Shown here piece after piece: positions 10,481 through 22,425 of a stretch of 64,000 nucleotides of DNA. A model generated the notes under the pieces. That model worked only from the letters and a program-made list of their open reading frames with translations, was not told the origin of the DNA and made no database searches. Made by a program: the position numbers and the translations under genes. The first letter of the stretch is position 1. Each line of letters begins with the position of its first letter. This DNA is from Mactromeris polynyma (taxonomy: Eukaryota > Mollusca > Bivalvia > Venerida > Mactridae), in the NCBI GenBank assembly GCA_032209605.1, contig JASFXZ010000038.1, positions 4,030,001-4,094,000 on the forward strand. Direction: 5' to 3'.

Positions 10481-11689
10481 ACCACGATATGTAGTGTATT
10501 TGAATCATTGCATTTGTCATGCTGCAGCGATGAAACGTTTGTGGATTCAGTTCACACTCAGGCTTAATACGTACACCCACACCTCATATTACACTCAAAT
10601 CTATAAGAAAATGAGTCACAAAGAATATTCAGCACTCATTTAACATTATTATACATTTCCTCATACAAAATGTGATTCAAATTTAGACTGAATGGGGTAC
10701 ATTTGGTGATTTGAGTGCTGAGTGTCAGTATCTGTTACAATCCCTAGGCCAGGTCATAAAGAGTAAAACAACACTGAGTATACTTAGATTTTCTATTTAT
10801 TAAACCCATACTTCTAGCAAGATACGCAATATATTATCAATCTTATAATAATAATCATGCGAATATTCTTCCTGGTTAAAATGACTTCATACAATGATCT
10901 GTGTATACTTAACACTCGATTTAAAACATGATATACGCATGGTAATGCATCAGACCAGTAGAAACCAACTGATTGCTTATTATCCTATTGCTTTTAAAAT
11001 TCCCGATGGTCAGGATTTTTTTATTTTCGGAAGTTATACATTAGTTTTGTCACTGACGTCAGACTTGGGTGACTCTATCGGTTCTAAGAAAACATCGTCG
11101 TAGAAAGGGGAATAGGCAACAGAAACAAATAATAACCAAACTATGGATTTCTTATGGCCTTAAGTAATGTTAAAATAAACTTTGCGCAGAAAACTTTAAA
11201 CAGATAAATAATCGAGATAACTTCAGTTTCTGAAATTTATCGATCGATCTGTTGGTTTTCTGTAAACCCATGTGTACATGTAAACACTGCAAACAGATTG
11301 ATAAATCATGGCATTAAAGGTTTGCACAAATAAATGCAGTGAGGTCAATCATTAAACAGTAAAGCAATGTTAAATACAGTCTAAACTATATGCATAGCTA
11401 ATTCAATTCACACTCTATTTTTATCTCAAATAACATCTATGTACCTGCTGAGTGGTACATATGAGACGAACAATTCAAACGTAAATAGTTTTCCACGCAC
11501 ACAAGCACGCAACGTCAAAATATTGATAATTTGATTCACGCGGTCTCCATAAGTAATATTTGTCACTACAAACTGTAAATATATTATTTTCTAGAAACAT
11601 GACGCATATGTGACGTCAGGAATAAGATAAACACTCCTCTAATTCCAGTTAGTTCACGTAACAATAAAAACAAAACGCATATTTCTGTC

Positions 11690-14464
11690 TCACGACCAAG
11701 CTTGTCTCGGCGTATTGGGTGTATGATCTTCATCGTCTCTTTCTTTTGAATATGTTTGAAACCGTGCTTGAAGCTCTTCAAACTGTTTTGTTAAGGAAGC
11801 AACCTTGCGCTGTTTTGATGACTGGATTCTATTTTCTGGTGACGGTTGATAAGATGCAAAGTATTGAGGCTGTATGTCCAACTTTGGATCTGTCACATAT
11901 TTCTCGGCAAGTGCAGAAACAGACATGCTGTGGTTCACTGTTGACTGATCGGAGAATAAGGTTGTCGACCTATAGTTATTTGACAATGATGACCTTGTAG
12001 GAACTGTTTGATTTTGAGTGACCGCCTCATTACTGACACGAGCTGTTGTATTCTTAGTACGCTCTTCCTGATATTTAGAAATCGATGGCTTGCATGATGG
12101 GATGGAAGAAAGGATTTGTTCTCTTCGGGTAGTTTTCGAATGTTTCTTCTTCTCTGATGATTTTGTGCACAGGCTAGTACTCTCAGTTGTAGATATATGC
12201 TTGCTTGCATGAGCAGCCGTATCGCTTTCGTGAAATGTCTTGTCTTGGTATTTATCATTCCCATATATGTCACCAGTCTGATTCAAAACGTTGGAGACAG
12301 AATATCCATATCTGTCATCGGACTGAACGTAACGTGACGATTTGTGTCTTTCTTGTGTTGATCCATCAACCACGTATGTCCTTGCTGATCCTGGTTTACG
12401 TGCAGTTCTGGTATGCGTCTCAATGTCTGGTTGACGTGCAGTTCTGGTATGCGTCTCAATGTCTGATTGACGTGCAGTTCTGGTATGTGTCTCAATGTCT
12501 GGTTTACGTGCAGTTCTGGTATGCGTCTCAATGTCTGGTTTACGTGCAGTTCTGGTATGCGTCTCAATGTTTGGTTGACGTGCAGTTATGGTATGCGTCT
12601 CAATGTCTGGTTGACGTGCAGTTCTGGTATGCGTCTCAATGTCTGGTTTACGTGCAGTTCTGGTATGCGTCTCAATGTCTGGTTTACGTGCAGTTCTGGT
12701 ATGCGTCTCAATGTTTGGTTGACGTGCAGTTCTGGTATGCGTCTCAATGTCTGGTTGACGTGCAGTTCTGGTATGCGTCTCAATGTCTGGTTGACGTGCA
12801 GTTCTGGTATGCGTCTCAATGTTTGGTTTACGTGCAGTTCTGGTATGCGTCTCAATGTCTGATTGACGTGCAGTTCTGGTATGCGTCTCAATGTCTGGTT
12901 GACGTGCAGTTCTGGTATGCGTCTCAATGTCTGGTTGACGTGCAGTTCTGGTATGCGTCTCAATGTCTGGTTGACGTGCAGTTCTGGTATGCGTCTCAAT
13001 GTCTGGTTTACGTGCAGTTCTGGTATGCGTCTCAATGTCTGATTGACGTGCAGTTCTGGCATGCGTCTCAATGTCTGGTTTACGTGCAGTTCTGGTATGC
13101 GTCTCAGTGTTTGGTTGACGTGCAGTTCTGGTATGCGTCTCAATGTCTGGTTGACGTGCAGTTCTGGTATGCGTCTCAATGTCTGGTTGACGTGCAGTTC
13201 TGGTATGCGTCTCAATGTCTGGTTGACGTGCAGTTCTGGTATGCGTCTCAATGTCTGGTTTACGTGCAGTTCTGGTATGCGTCTCAATGTCTGGTTTACG
13301 TGCAGTTCTGGTATGCGTCTCAATGTCTGGTTGACGTGCAGTTCTGGTATGCGTCTCAATGTTTGGTTTACGTGCAGTTCTGGTATGCGTCTCAATGTCT
13401 GGTTTACGTGCAGTTCTGGTAAGCATCTCAATGTCTGGTTGACGTGCAGATCTGGTATGCTTCTCAGTATCTTGTTGATATACACGTTCAATACGCTTTT
13501 CCGGGCGTATTTCGTAAACAGCTTTAGTATAGCTCTCCGCATCTTTATCATGGAAAGCACTTCGTTGCATCCCCTGAGCTCTTGCGTATACATATGTGGG
13601 TATCTTCTCTTGAGATATATCGCGTACATTTATCGGATGATTCGCAAGAGCGCTATCATATTTAGTTTTGGTGGTTTCATATAAATGTTGGTATTTTGAT
13701 TTTATCGATTTATCTCGAAATTTATCATGCATCTGATGAAGTTGGTCTTTTTCGTCTATTGTATTGACGACGTATTTCGACAGTTCACTATGTCTTTGTT
13801 CAGAATTACTTCCCAACCCCCATCTCGAATCAATAAAGTCTTCACTTTGTATATTATAATCAGGAACTTGTTTTCTGGAAGTAACATGTTGTCTTGTCAT
13901 CGAACTTCTGTTTTCAGCTAACACATTACTTCCTTCAAAAGTAGCATTCTCGTTGTTATGAGTTTCATATTGACTTGTTGTAAGATTGGTAAGACTGAGG
14001 TCCGATCTGTATGAAGAATGTTTTGTACTGCTGTGTCCTTGCTGCGATTCATTTTTTAACAACCGTTCATAACACAGATCAGGTAGTTTGTAACATTGTC
14101 CACCGGGATCACCGCCATTGCGGATCTTGACAGACACACCATCGTTAACCGATGTAAACTTCCGACTGTGTGTGTTACTGTCGTAATTGACAAATTTTAC
14201 ATCGATGCCAGTGCACATTCCAATACGCTCGAGTTGCTTCATCACCCACAAGCGTCTATTATCAACTGAGTAATATGTGTCACTATATCCAGGCCGTTTC
14301 ATCACTGACACTTCTGGGATGTCACGTAAACTGCAAAGACCATTTAAGATATCATCCAGAGTCTGTCCTATTGTTTTATCACTGTGGCGAGATTTTCTGT
14401 CAAAATATTTCGAAATACTACTCTGAGAGTAAAATATTTCCGACGGTCTTAGTTGAATTCTCAT
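11690..14464 (-). CDS. Gene L: ParB/sulfiredoxin-like domain protein with ~29 twelve-residue repeats (intact copy)
   Basis: 924 residues and the only uninterrupted L copy in the window. Residues 1-140: MRIQLRPSE start, a DIPEVSV strand, YYSVDNRRLWVMKQLERIG, then RNGGDPGG and LPDLCYERLL. Residues ~140-330 are a polar linker. Residues ~330-690 hold about 29 copies of a basic/acidic 12-mer (THTRTARQPDIE type). The tail (690-924) has GSARTYVVDGSTQERH, a YQEERTKN module and a short coiled coil (LTKQFEELQARFQTY), ending PRQAWS. There is no signal peptide or membrane segment. The ATG was chosen because it starts the conserved domain and follows a TATA box by 129 bp. The ParB/Srx-fold idea is inferred from a strand-helix pattern only; the family is not one I can name. 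The repeats suggest a long flexible polyampholyte arm. Confidence 0.75.
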   Translation of the reverse strand: MRIQLRPSEIFYSQSSISKYFDRKSRHSDKTIGQTLDDILNGLCSLRDIPEVSVMKRPGYSDTYYSVDNRRLWVMKQLERIGMCTGIDVKFVNYDSNTHSRKFTSVNDGVSVKIRNGGDPGGQCYKLPDLCYERLLKNESQQGHSSTKHSSYRSDLSLTNLTTSQYETHNNENATFEGSNVLAENRSSMTRQHVTSRKQVPDYNIQSEDFIDSRWGLGSNSEQRHSELSKYVVNTIDEKDQLHQMHDKFRDKSIKSKYQHLYETTKTKYDSALANHPINVRDISQEKIPTYVYARAQGMQRSAFHDKDAESYTKAVYEIRPEKRIERVYQQDTEKHTRSARQPDIEMLTRTARKPDIETHTRTARKPNIETHTRTARQPDIETHTRTARKPDIETHTRTARKPDIETHTRTARQPDIETHTRTARQPDIETHTRTARQPDIETHTRTARQPNTETHTRTARKPDIETHARTARQSDIETHTRTARKPDIETHTRTARQPDIETHTRTARQPDIETHTRTARQPDIETHTRTARQSDIETHTRTARKPNIETHTRTARQPDIETHTRTARQPDIETHTRTARQPNIETHTRTARKPDIETHTRTARKPDIETHTRTARQPDIETHTITARQPNIETHTRTARKPDIETHTRTARKPDIETHTRTARQSDIETHTRTARQPDIETHTRTARKPGSARTYVVDGSTQERHKSSRYVQSDDRYGYSVSNVLNQTGDIYGNDKYQDKTFHESDTAAHASKHISTTESTSLCTKSSEKKKHSKTTRREQILSSIPSCKPSISKYQEERTKNTTARVSNEAVTQNQTVPTRSSLSNNYRSTTLFSDQSTVNHSMSVSALAEKYVTDPKLDIQPQYFASYQPSPENRIQSSKQRKVASLTKQFEELQARFQTYSKERDDEDHTPNTPRQAWS
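12393..13470 (-). repeat. 36-bp coding minisatellite of gene L, about 29-30 units
   Basis: Near-perfect tandem units; the plus strand reads TTCTGGTATGCGTCTCAATG, then TCTGGTTGACGTGCAG. Variation sits at a few codons (Q/K, P/S, D/N), giving unit types that are interspersed rather than graded, as expected for repeated exchange. The equivalent array in copy B is shorter by exactly nine units (324 bp). Confidence 0.95.
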
Positions 14465-14585
14465 ATTTAAGTCACGATTTACTTCACAATTTTAGTATTT
14501 CAAATCTCGAAATTGCGCCATCAACAATGTTAGCAATGATTTCCTAAATATTTAACTTGTCCGCAATTATCAACTAATCCAACCG

Positions 14586-14593
14586 TTTTTATA
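14586..14593 (-). promoter_or_regulatory. TATA box of gene L
   Basis: GGATATAAAAACGG on the minus strand, 129 bp before the L start codon. This implies a 5' leader of about 95 bases if initiation is 30 bp downstream. Confidence 0.7.
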
Positions 14594-14699
14594 TCCTTTA
14601 AGGTATGGCGTAGTTACATCGCTTTAAAGTATTATGATACAAAACAAACGTAAGGAACACCAATTGTCAACTCATCATCGTCACGCAAAATATTTAATA

Positions 14700-14838
14700 A
14701 TTTTTCGGAAAATGGCCTATTGTATAGCGATATACATGGATCTAACTGTACGGAAATTATGTTTTATCAATTTTCGGAAAATGGCCTATTGTATCGCGAT
14801 ATACATGGATCTAACTGTACGGAAATTGCCGAAATGTT
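14700..14838 (-). repeat. Duplicated 69-bp upstream box of gene L
   Basis: The same two direct copies as at 1401-1537, three bases shorter at the left junction. TATCGCGATA is intact in the second copy, and one base differs in the first (TATAGCGATA). Confidence 0.7.
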
Positions 14839-14839
14839 G

Positions 14840-17800
14840 CAGTTGTAAAGCTACGTAAACAAATTATTGAAAATCCTGTTTTTAAACTTTCCGTCTGACA
14901 TGGTTTCTTGTATGATTTTCTAAAACAATATCATTGGAAAGTTAACGATCAATTGAAAAAGAGATGTTCAATTTATTGTTAACCTTAAATATGTAACCTT
15001 CTGAAAATAAAGAATTTATTACTATTATTATCAAATTACATGTACTACAAAATTAACCACAAACATTGAATGAATTGTTAAACCTGTCAGACGGGAATTC
15101 CTGGTATGGAATTTCCCAAATATACTTCTACATACAGAAATAAGCAGTCGTTAATATTTACACGCCATTTTGGTGTTATTGTTTATCAATCGCGACGCCT
15201 TATATTTCGTTTAACTTAATGAGACACTCAGGGATTTGCCCAGATCGTATTATGCACATAAACTGGTTGTCCTAGTTACCAATGCATTGAGATTTCAACC
15301 AATGTACTTCGCGTAAAAACTTCGAAAATGTACATGCAAGCAATATATCTTCATCATGAACTTTACAAATAACTAGTAATTGAATCTGTATTAACGATGA
15401 AATTTCCTATCTATCAAGCCAACCACTCGCCGCTATTGTTATTTACGTTTGCACCTAAAACCGGTGTGACTTTGTGACCGTGTGAAACTGTGTGATTCAA
15501 AATTGCAATATAAGCGAGTTAAAAAACTAAGACATACATAGAAAAAGAGGTACATGTATACTGAACTTGTCTTTAGTTCTCCAATATATTTTGCCTGCAA
15601 AAACGACATTTTCAACTGGAAGAACTAAAAAATGCTTAACACTACGATGTTAACAAATGTGCGATGAAAACTAGCATAGTAATTGGACATTTTCGGTTTC
15701 CACCGGTTTTCAGTGCGCACCTGTATTCATTGACGTCAGTATAAGACGAATATGAAATCTCAAAAGTTATATATATTTGATATTTCACGGATATTTCTTG
15801 TTGAATCTGTGTTAGTGTAAACTGGGTTGGGTTCTGTTTAGCCGTCTAAGCCATTTTTGAATTATCGATAAAATTCTCACTCTACTTTCGGTTTCAGCAT
15901 GATTCGAATCTAAAAATAGACTTGAATCGCCGGAGTAAATCAGGGGTGTTACTAATTCTTGAAATAGCAGGGAAATCACAAATATAGTAGGATGGGATGG
16001 GGGGGGGGGGTATCTCCCCTTAATTATAATCATTCATACAAGAAAAGTAGCCGGGTGATGATGCTTAAGTCACTGGGTAATTTTACCGGCTTCCGGCTCT
16101 TATTGACACCCATGGAATAAGAGATTTGTGAGGCGCTTTAGCGTCTCTTTGCTATCATCGTCTCAACCGGAAGTATACTCGAAGTACCGCCATCCAGCAT
16201 TCATCGTCCAAGAAAATAGTACATGTTCATTCCTCTGATTTATTATAGATTCGATGAGCATAATGACTGATTTGTCAGAGATATATCTATTGTAGAATGG
16301 GAATCTTGATATCAACGGGTTATCTGGATTATTTGAGTCAGTTTTGGTTTACCCAAATAATCGCGTATTAATTGCTAATATGATCAATTAAAGTACTGAA
16401 AGTACTTTCGGAAGGTGATTTTTGACACATTTCAACCTCAACTCAAAGTAACCGCAATTGAAACAAATTAAGTTCAATATAGATTGATGCATTAATGATG
16501 AAACAATCAGTAATTATCACAACACGAAGAACCTGCTATAAAACATTGAAAAAAGTCCTTTCGATTGTTTTGTTTTCTCTTTTGCGAAAATCGGAATCAT
16601 GAGAATCACTTTTGGCAAGATGACCATTTTGAGTGTACACAATTAAGCTAATTATGGTACGTGTTTTTCTATATTCCCACATTCATTTATCATTTGCAAG
16701 AAGTAAATTCTTATTGTAACAATGAGGTTAAGATGCAGCGAAAAATTCGTCAAAATTCTACGTGATTTTACTGATTCTCGCATCACCAATTTTGTTTGCA
16801 AATTTCGTTTATGAATTATCGTCGTATCGAGCGACGCTTAGTATTCTATATATCAGATTATGTTCTCTGATACTACTTCAGCAACCTTACTCTGATCATT
16901 TAAGTGAATGTTATTATTAATTATTATTATCAAAGTGCCATTTAAACGAGTAAAACTGATTGATCATGACCCAGATTTGTTCAATTGTACCAACTTCGGA
17001 TTGTCACAATTTTCGGATAATTTATGACGATGTTTAAAAAAATTCTATTTTTAGATGACAGTGGTTTTAAATCCAGTGAAGAAGATAAAGAGATAATTGA
17101 TGAATTTCATCCACAACCAAGTCGACCACTTACTGCCCAAAATTGAATTATACTAGACTCCTTATTATGATTTTTGGACTCATATTTCTTCCCAGGGACG
17201 CAAATCCAACTAATTCTTAAAGTGAGAACCCTGACTCCTATGTTGATGTCGCATACCAAGATGACTGGTATACCCAGTCTACTATTTTTGCCTCAGATAT
17301 TTATGACAGTTGTAAAAGGCGCCTTTTCGAAAGACTAGAACATACAACCTTGCGGAAAAGACGTTAAATGAATACAGAAAACATAGATCTGAGATAAAAT
17401 GTGACTTGATTCGAGATGTTGTATAAATTCAGGGAGACAATGGTTATACTGGATTGTCGGAAGATAAAAAAACTTTTGAATTTGTAGATCTATTTTTGAG
17501 GAGAAAAATTACTGTATTTGTACTTGTCATTCCTTCTTTTTCTATAAATGTGTACCAAATGAAAAACTACTATGGAATGAAGTAAATACAATTACATTTG
17601 TAGATCTTCATATTGCTTTTTGATATCAAGAAAGTTGGAAGTAAAATGTATTAATTAATATTTTACTACCTGTTTTGCTAGAGAATCATTTAAAACAAAA
17701 AGTATGCAGGCACTGAACGTCAATTAAACATAGTATTATATACTGTCTATATGGCTTGAACAAGTTTATACACTGCATGAATGGGAGTCTTGATGCATAC

Positions 17801-18949
17801 ATAAAATTGTTATTCTTTTCACAAATGTTGAAGCAACACCATATTTGGTATTTGAGATACTACAGAACAAACAACATATTCAGATTCAGCATGACAAAAT
17901 ACATGCAATTGGAAAATATGGGTATCATATCATGAAATATGCAGAAGTTATAAGAGAATTCAGTTTCAAAAAAAAAAGAAAAAGAGTTCCGTCGCTCATG
18001 AAGCATTGTCCATAATGTCAGATATTCAAAATTGATTTCAGTGTTATGTGAAGCTTGCAAGCAGTAATCATAACTGTATTTGTATTTTATGCAGATTTAC
18101 TGAAAGATTAGTGGTAGTTACTATAACTATTTTATCTTGCTTGACTATACTAATTTCCAAGTGATTATTACATGGCAGTCGGGTGTATTTGCATCCGTAA
18201 TCACCTTCTTTGTCCGAACCATTTCTTTTGAACATTGGAGGATTTTTAAATTAATAAGTTAAAAAATGGCTTCATACAATGATCTGTGTATACATACCAC
18301 TCAACTTCAAGAATGATATTCGCCTGGTTGTGCATAAGACCAAAAGAAACCAATTGCTTGCTTATTATCCTATTGCTTTTAAAATCTCCGATTGTCAGGA
18401 TATTTTTATTTCGGAATTTATACATTTGTCACTGAAGTCAGACTCGGAAACACTGTATACACATGTAGGCCAAACAAATTGATAAATCATGGCATTAAAG
18501 TTTTGCATATATGCAGCGAGTTCAATCAATAAACAGTAAAGTAATGTTAAGTACTATATGTATATAGATAGTTCAATTCACACTATTTTATAAGTTACAC
18601 ACAGTCTTCGATTTTTATCTCCGATTTACATCTCGTATATACCTGCTGAGTGCTACATATGAGACTAACAATTTTAATGTAAATATTTTTTCCACGCAAC
18701 GTCAAAATACTGATAATTTGATTCAAGCGGTCTCCAAAAGTTATTTTTATCACTACAAACTGTCAGTATATTGTTTTCTAGAAACATGACGCATATATGA
18801 CATCAGGAATAAGATAAACACTCCTCTAATTCCAGTTAATTCGCGTAACTATAAAAAACAATAAGCATATTTCTGTCTCACGACCAAGCTTGTCTCGGCG
18901 TATTCGGTGTATGATCTTCATCGTCTCTTTCTTTTGAATATGATAACTG
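14840..18949. other. Spacer of array copy B
   Basis: The duplicate of 1537-6177 without the 526-bp insertion. Includes the copy of the unrecognised coding relic at about 17055-17364 and no other gene-like signal. Confidence 0.5.
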
Positions 18950-19717
18950 TCATTGAAGCTCTTCGAACTGTTTTCTTACGAAAGCAAGCTCCTTGAGCTC
19001 TTCCTGATATCTAAACTTTGGTTCTGTCATATATTTCTTGGCACGTGCTGTAACAGACATGCCGTGGTTCATTGCTGACTCATCGGATGATGAGGAGTCC
19101 GACCAAGTTATCGTTGACCTTGTATGAACTGTTTGATACTGAGTGACCGCCTCATTACTGACACGAGGTGTTGCATTCTTAGTACGCTCCTCCTGATAAT
19201 TATACTTTGGATTTGTCACATATTTATTGGCACGTGCTGTAACAGACATGCCGTGGTGCACTGTTGACTCATCGTATGATGAGGATGCAGACCAAGATTT
19301 CATTGACCTTGTATGCGCTGTTTGATACTGAGTGGCCGCTTCATTACTGACAAGAGGGGTTGCATTCTTAGTACGCTCTTCCTGATATGTAGACATCGAT
19401 GGCTTGTATGATGTGGTGGGAAAAAGGATTTGTTCTCTTCGAGTAGTTTTGGAATGTTTCTTCTTCTCTGATGATTGTGTGAACAGGCTAGTACTCTCAA
19501 TTGTAGATGTATGCTTGCTTGCATGAACAGCCGTATCGTTTTCGTGAAATAATTGGTATTTATCATTCCCATATAAGTCACCAGTCTGATTCATAATGTT
19601 GGAGTAATGATATGCATAGTTTTCATCGGACCGAATATAAGGAGACGATTGGTGTCTTTCTTGTGTTGATCCATCAACCACGTATGGCCTTGCTGAACCT
19701 GTTTTTCTCTGAAGCAT
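18950..19717 (-). pseudogene. C-terminal half of gene S beyond the in-frame TAA (copy B)
   Basis: Identical in translation to the copy A frame at 6178-6945, including the doubled YQEERTKNA module and the early TGA after FEELQ. It begins with the ATG that directly abuts the TAA ending 19718-21118. Confidence 0.6.
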
Positions 19718-21118
19718 TTAGCTTGTGAATTCTCCGCTCCATTCGTAAGGTTTCATTTTGGTAATAACTGATGCTGGTACATAATCATGTCTATCATGCT
19801 TTTCATGGTCTCGACCATGTGTAAGTCTGTTATACTTCTGAACATCTTGATCATGAGCAGTTCTAGTATGGGTATCTGTATCTGGTTCATATACAGTTCT
19901 AGAATGCGTCTCAATGTCTGGTTTACGTGCAGTTCTGGTATGCGTCTCAATGTCTGGTTGACGTGCAGTTCTGGTATGCGTCTCAATGTCTGGTTTACGT
20001 GCAGTTCTGGTATGCGTCTCAATGTTTGGTTGACGTGCAGTTCTGGTATGCGTCTCAATGTCTGGTTGACGTGCAGTTCTGGTATGCGTCTCAATGTCTG
20101 GTTGACGTGCAGTTCTGGTATGCGTCTTAGAATCTTGTTTATATACACGTTCAATATGCTTTTCCGGGCGTATTTCATGAACAGCTTTAGTATAGCTCTC
20201 CGCATCTGTATCATGGAAAGCACTTGGTAGCATCCCCTGAGCGTTTGCGTTTAGGTATGTGGGTATCGTGTCTGGAGATATATCGCGTACATGTCTAGGA
20301 TGTATCTCGTATTTAGATTTGGTGGTTTCATATAAATGTTGGTATTTTGATCTTATCGATTTATCTGGAAATTCATGATGCATCTTATTAAGCTGCTCTG
20401 TTTCGTCTGTTTTATTGACGACGTATTTCGACTGTTCAAAATGACCTTGTTTAGAATATTTTCCCAAATCCCATCTGGAATTACTAATGTCTTCATTTTG
20501 TTCATTAAAGTCAGAATCTTGTTTTCTGGAAGTTACATGTTGTCTTGTCATCCAATTTCTGCTTTCAGCAAACATAGGACTTCCTCTAAAAGTAGCATTC
20601 TCGTTGTTATGAGTTACATATTGACTTGTTGTAAGATTGGTAGGACTTAGGATTGTTCTGTATGAAAAATATTGTGTGCTGTGTCCTTGCATCGATTCAT
20701 TTTTCAAATTTTTAAACAATCGTTCATAACACAGATCAGGTAGTTTGTAAAATTGCCCACCGGGGTCACCGCCATTGCTCATCCTGACAGACACACCATC
20801 GTCAACCGAATTAAACTTCCGTCTGTATATACGTCTGTAATTGACCAATTTTACATCGATTTCAGTGCACATACCAACACGTTCGAGTTGCTTAAACACC
20901 CACAATCGTCTATTATCAACTGAGTAATATTTGTCACCATATCCAGGCCGTTTCATCACTGTCACTTTTGGGATGTCACGTACACTGCAAATACCATTTA
21001 AGATATCATCCAGGGTCTCTCCTATTGTTTTATCCCTGTGACGAGATGTACTGCCAAAATAATTCGAAATACTACACTGACAGTAAAATAATTCCGACGG
21101 TCTTAGTTGAATTATCAT
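19718..21118 (-). CDS. Gene S: ParB/sulfiredoxin-like domain protein with 12-residue repeats (copy B)
   Basis: 466 residues, differing from copy A at one repeat residue (K instead of N in the sixth unit). Domain layout, TATA box (21245-21253) and upstream box are as in copy A. Because the two copies are so alike, selection cannot be judged from them. The S and L N-terminal domains are clearly homologous but differ at many residues, and the S frame remains open. That argues the N-terminal domain was under constraint after the S/L split. Confidence 0.7.
   Translation of the reverse strand: MIIQLRPSELFYCQCSISNYFGSTSRHRDKTIGETLDDILNGICSVRDIPKVTVMKRPGYGDKYYSVDNRRLWVFKQLERVGMCTEIDVKLVNYRRIYRRKFNSVDDGVSVRMSNGGDPGGQFYKLPDLCYERLFKNLKNESMQGHSTQYFSYRTILSPTNLTTSQYVTHNNENATFRGSPMFAESRNWMTRQHVTSRKQDSDFNEQNEDISNSRWDLGKYSKQGHFEQSKYVVNKTDETEQLNKMHHEFPDKSIRSKYQHLYETTKSKYEIHPRHVRDISPDTIPTYLNANAQGMLPSAFHDTDAESYTKAVHEIRPEKHIERVYKQDSKTHTRTARQPDIETHTRTARQPDIETHTRTARQPNIETHTRTARKPDIETHTRTARQPDIETHTRTARKPDIETHSRTVYEPDTDTHTRTAHDQDVQKYNRLTHGRDHEKHDRHDYVPASVITKMKPYEWSGEFTS
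19912..20127 (-). repeat. 36-bp minisatellite in gene S, about 6 units (copy B)
   Basis: The same unit number and order as copy A, with a K codon replacing N in one unit. Confidence 0.9.
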
Positions 21119-21244
21119 ATTTAAGTCACGATATACTTCACGATTTTAGTATTTCAAAATCTCGAAATTGCCGACATCAACAATGTTGGCAATGATTTTT
21201 CTAAATATTTAACTTGCCCGCAATTATCAACTAATCCAACTGTA

Positions 21245-21253
21245 TTTTTTATA
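21245..21253 (-). promoter_or_regulatory. TATA box of gene S (copy B)
   Basis: Same sequence and spacing as at 8473-8481. Confidence 0.65.
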
Positions 21254-21311
21254 TCCTTTGAGTATGTTTTCCAACACGTCTTATGTCATCATGGTCCTGC
21301 AAAATATTTTA

Positions 21312-21378
21312 TCAATTTCGGAAAATGGCCTATGATATCGCGATATGTACATGGATTTAACTGTACGGAAATTGTCGA
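21312..21378 (-). promoter_or_regulatory. Single upstream box of gene S (copy B)
   Basis: Identical to the copy A box, with the ATATCGCGATAT palindrome. Confidence 0.5.
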
Positions 21379-21761
21379 AGTGTTGCGGTTGCTACGCTAA
21401 CAATTTATAGAAAATCCTATTTTTTTATTTTTAAACTGTCCGTCTGACATGGTTTCTTGTTCGATTTTCTAAAACAATAAACCATTGGAAAGTTTACGAT
21501 CAAATTCTTCAAAATAGAAAATTAACCACAAACATTAAATCAATTGTTAAACCTGACCGCATATCGGGAATTTCCCATATTTATTTCTACATGAAGAGAT
21601 AAGAAGTCAGTTATATTAACACGCTAAATCGATAACAAGACGGCCATGGTGTTCCTAACTCGTTCACCTGGGCGCCTTAAAAGAGATAGTGAAAATTTAG
21701 ATTTCTATCATATTGAGAATATCACTGTAATTTGTTTTAGCGAATCACACAACTTGAAAAA

Positions 21762-22197
21762 TCTTGATAGAGGGTTACTTAACGAATATTTAGGTGAACC
21801 TATTTCAAAATTGGGCCTGTAATTTTTGACAAGAAGATTTTGTAGTTTTCACTATAAGTGTCTCAACCAGGCTGCCATGTTTTTGACGAATCCAAAAAAG
21901 AACAATCTTGGTAGAGGGTTACCTAATGAACATTTGTGTGAAGTTATTACACATTTGGGTCGATAGATTTTGACAAGAATACTTTTTAAGCGTCCACTGT
22001 ATACATAAAGGAAAAAGGACTCCGCCTTCTGGCTACCATGTTTTTGACGAATCAAAATAATTTGAACAATCTGATATAGCACAACCTAAGGATTTTTGTT
22101 TTAAGTTATATCAAAATTGGGTCGATTGTTTTTGACAAGAAGATTTTTTAAGTTAGGGACGCCGCTCCTGGCGACCATGTTTTTTTGACGAATCCAA
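21762..22197. repeat. Three divergent ~145-bp tandem repeats (copy B)
   Basis: The duplicate of 8990-9425; same repeated phrases. Confidence 0.6.
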
Positions 22198-22425
22198 ACC
22201 CTTTTTTGTATTATTGTAGAGTGTCACCCTAATAACATTTCTATGATGGCATATTTCTGCCACCAGTTAACTACTTAATAAACTAGAAATTATGTGGATA
22301 TCACGTTAAAGAAACTAGATAACTACTTAATTAACTAGAACATTATGTGGTAAACTAGATAAGTATCGTGATAAACTTTCATACCAGATAAATATCTTAA
22401 CACTGATAGTGCCCACAACTGCCAC

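Larger units (their letters stand above)
8347..11689. other. S-L intergenic region (copy A)
   Basis: Contains the S promoter, divergent tandem repeats, a foldback element and a dispersed repeat, listed separately. A 185-bp segment (about 10846-11030) is absent from copy B, with a short shared TTA at the junction consistent with a deletion there. No further gene is supported. Confidence 0.5.
736..14039. repeat. Tandem segmental duplication, copy A
   Basis: Base-for-base homology runs from 736 (equivalent to 14040) through 14039 (copy B). The offset changes only at identifiable indels: 13304 at the left end, 12772 after a 526-bp insertion plus its 5-bp duplication (2862-3392), 12587 after a 185-bp segment present only here (about 10846-11030), and 12263 after a nine-unit difference in the 36-bp minisatellite. 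The unit contains the L fragment promoter, gene S, and gene L. Sites from 736 to about 9840 are almost identical between copies. From about 9846 on the copies are visibly more diverged. Confidence 0.9.

Noticed and set aside
12205..13422. 405-codon plus-strand frame over the L minisatellite, and similar frames at 12467-12862, 13043-13684, 7015-7458 and 24780-25790
   Set aside because: They are the antisense readings of a stop-free 36-bp unit. They have no promoter, no conserved flanking domain, and their non-repeat ends differ from copy to copy.
12393..13470. Possible CRISPR-like direct repeats
   Set aside because: Units are contiguous with no unique spacers and lie inside a eukaryotic coding frame.
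12586..13629. 347-codon minus-strand frame over the same minisatellite (RRIPELHVNQTL repeats)
   Set aside because: The alternative frame of the repeat within gene L. It starts in the linker out of frame with the conserved N-terminal domain.
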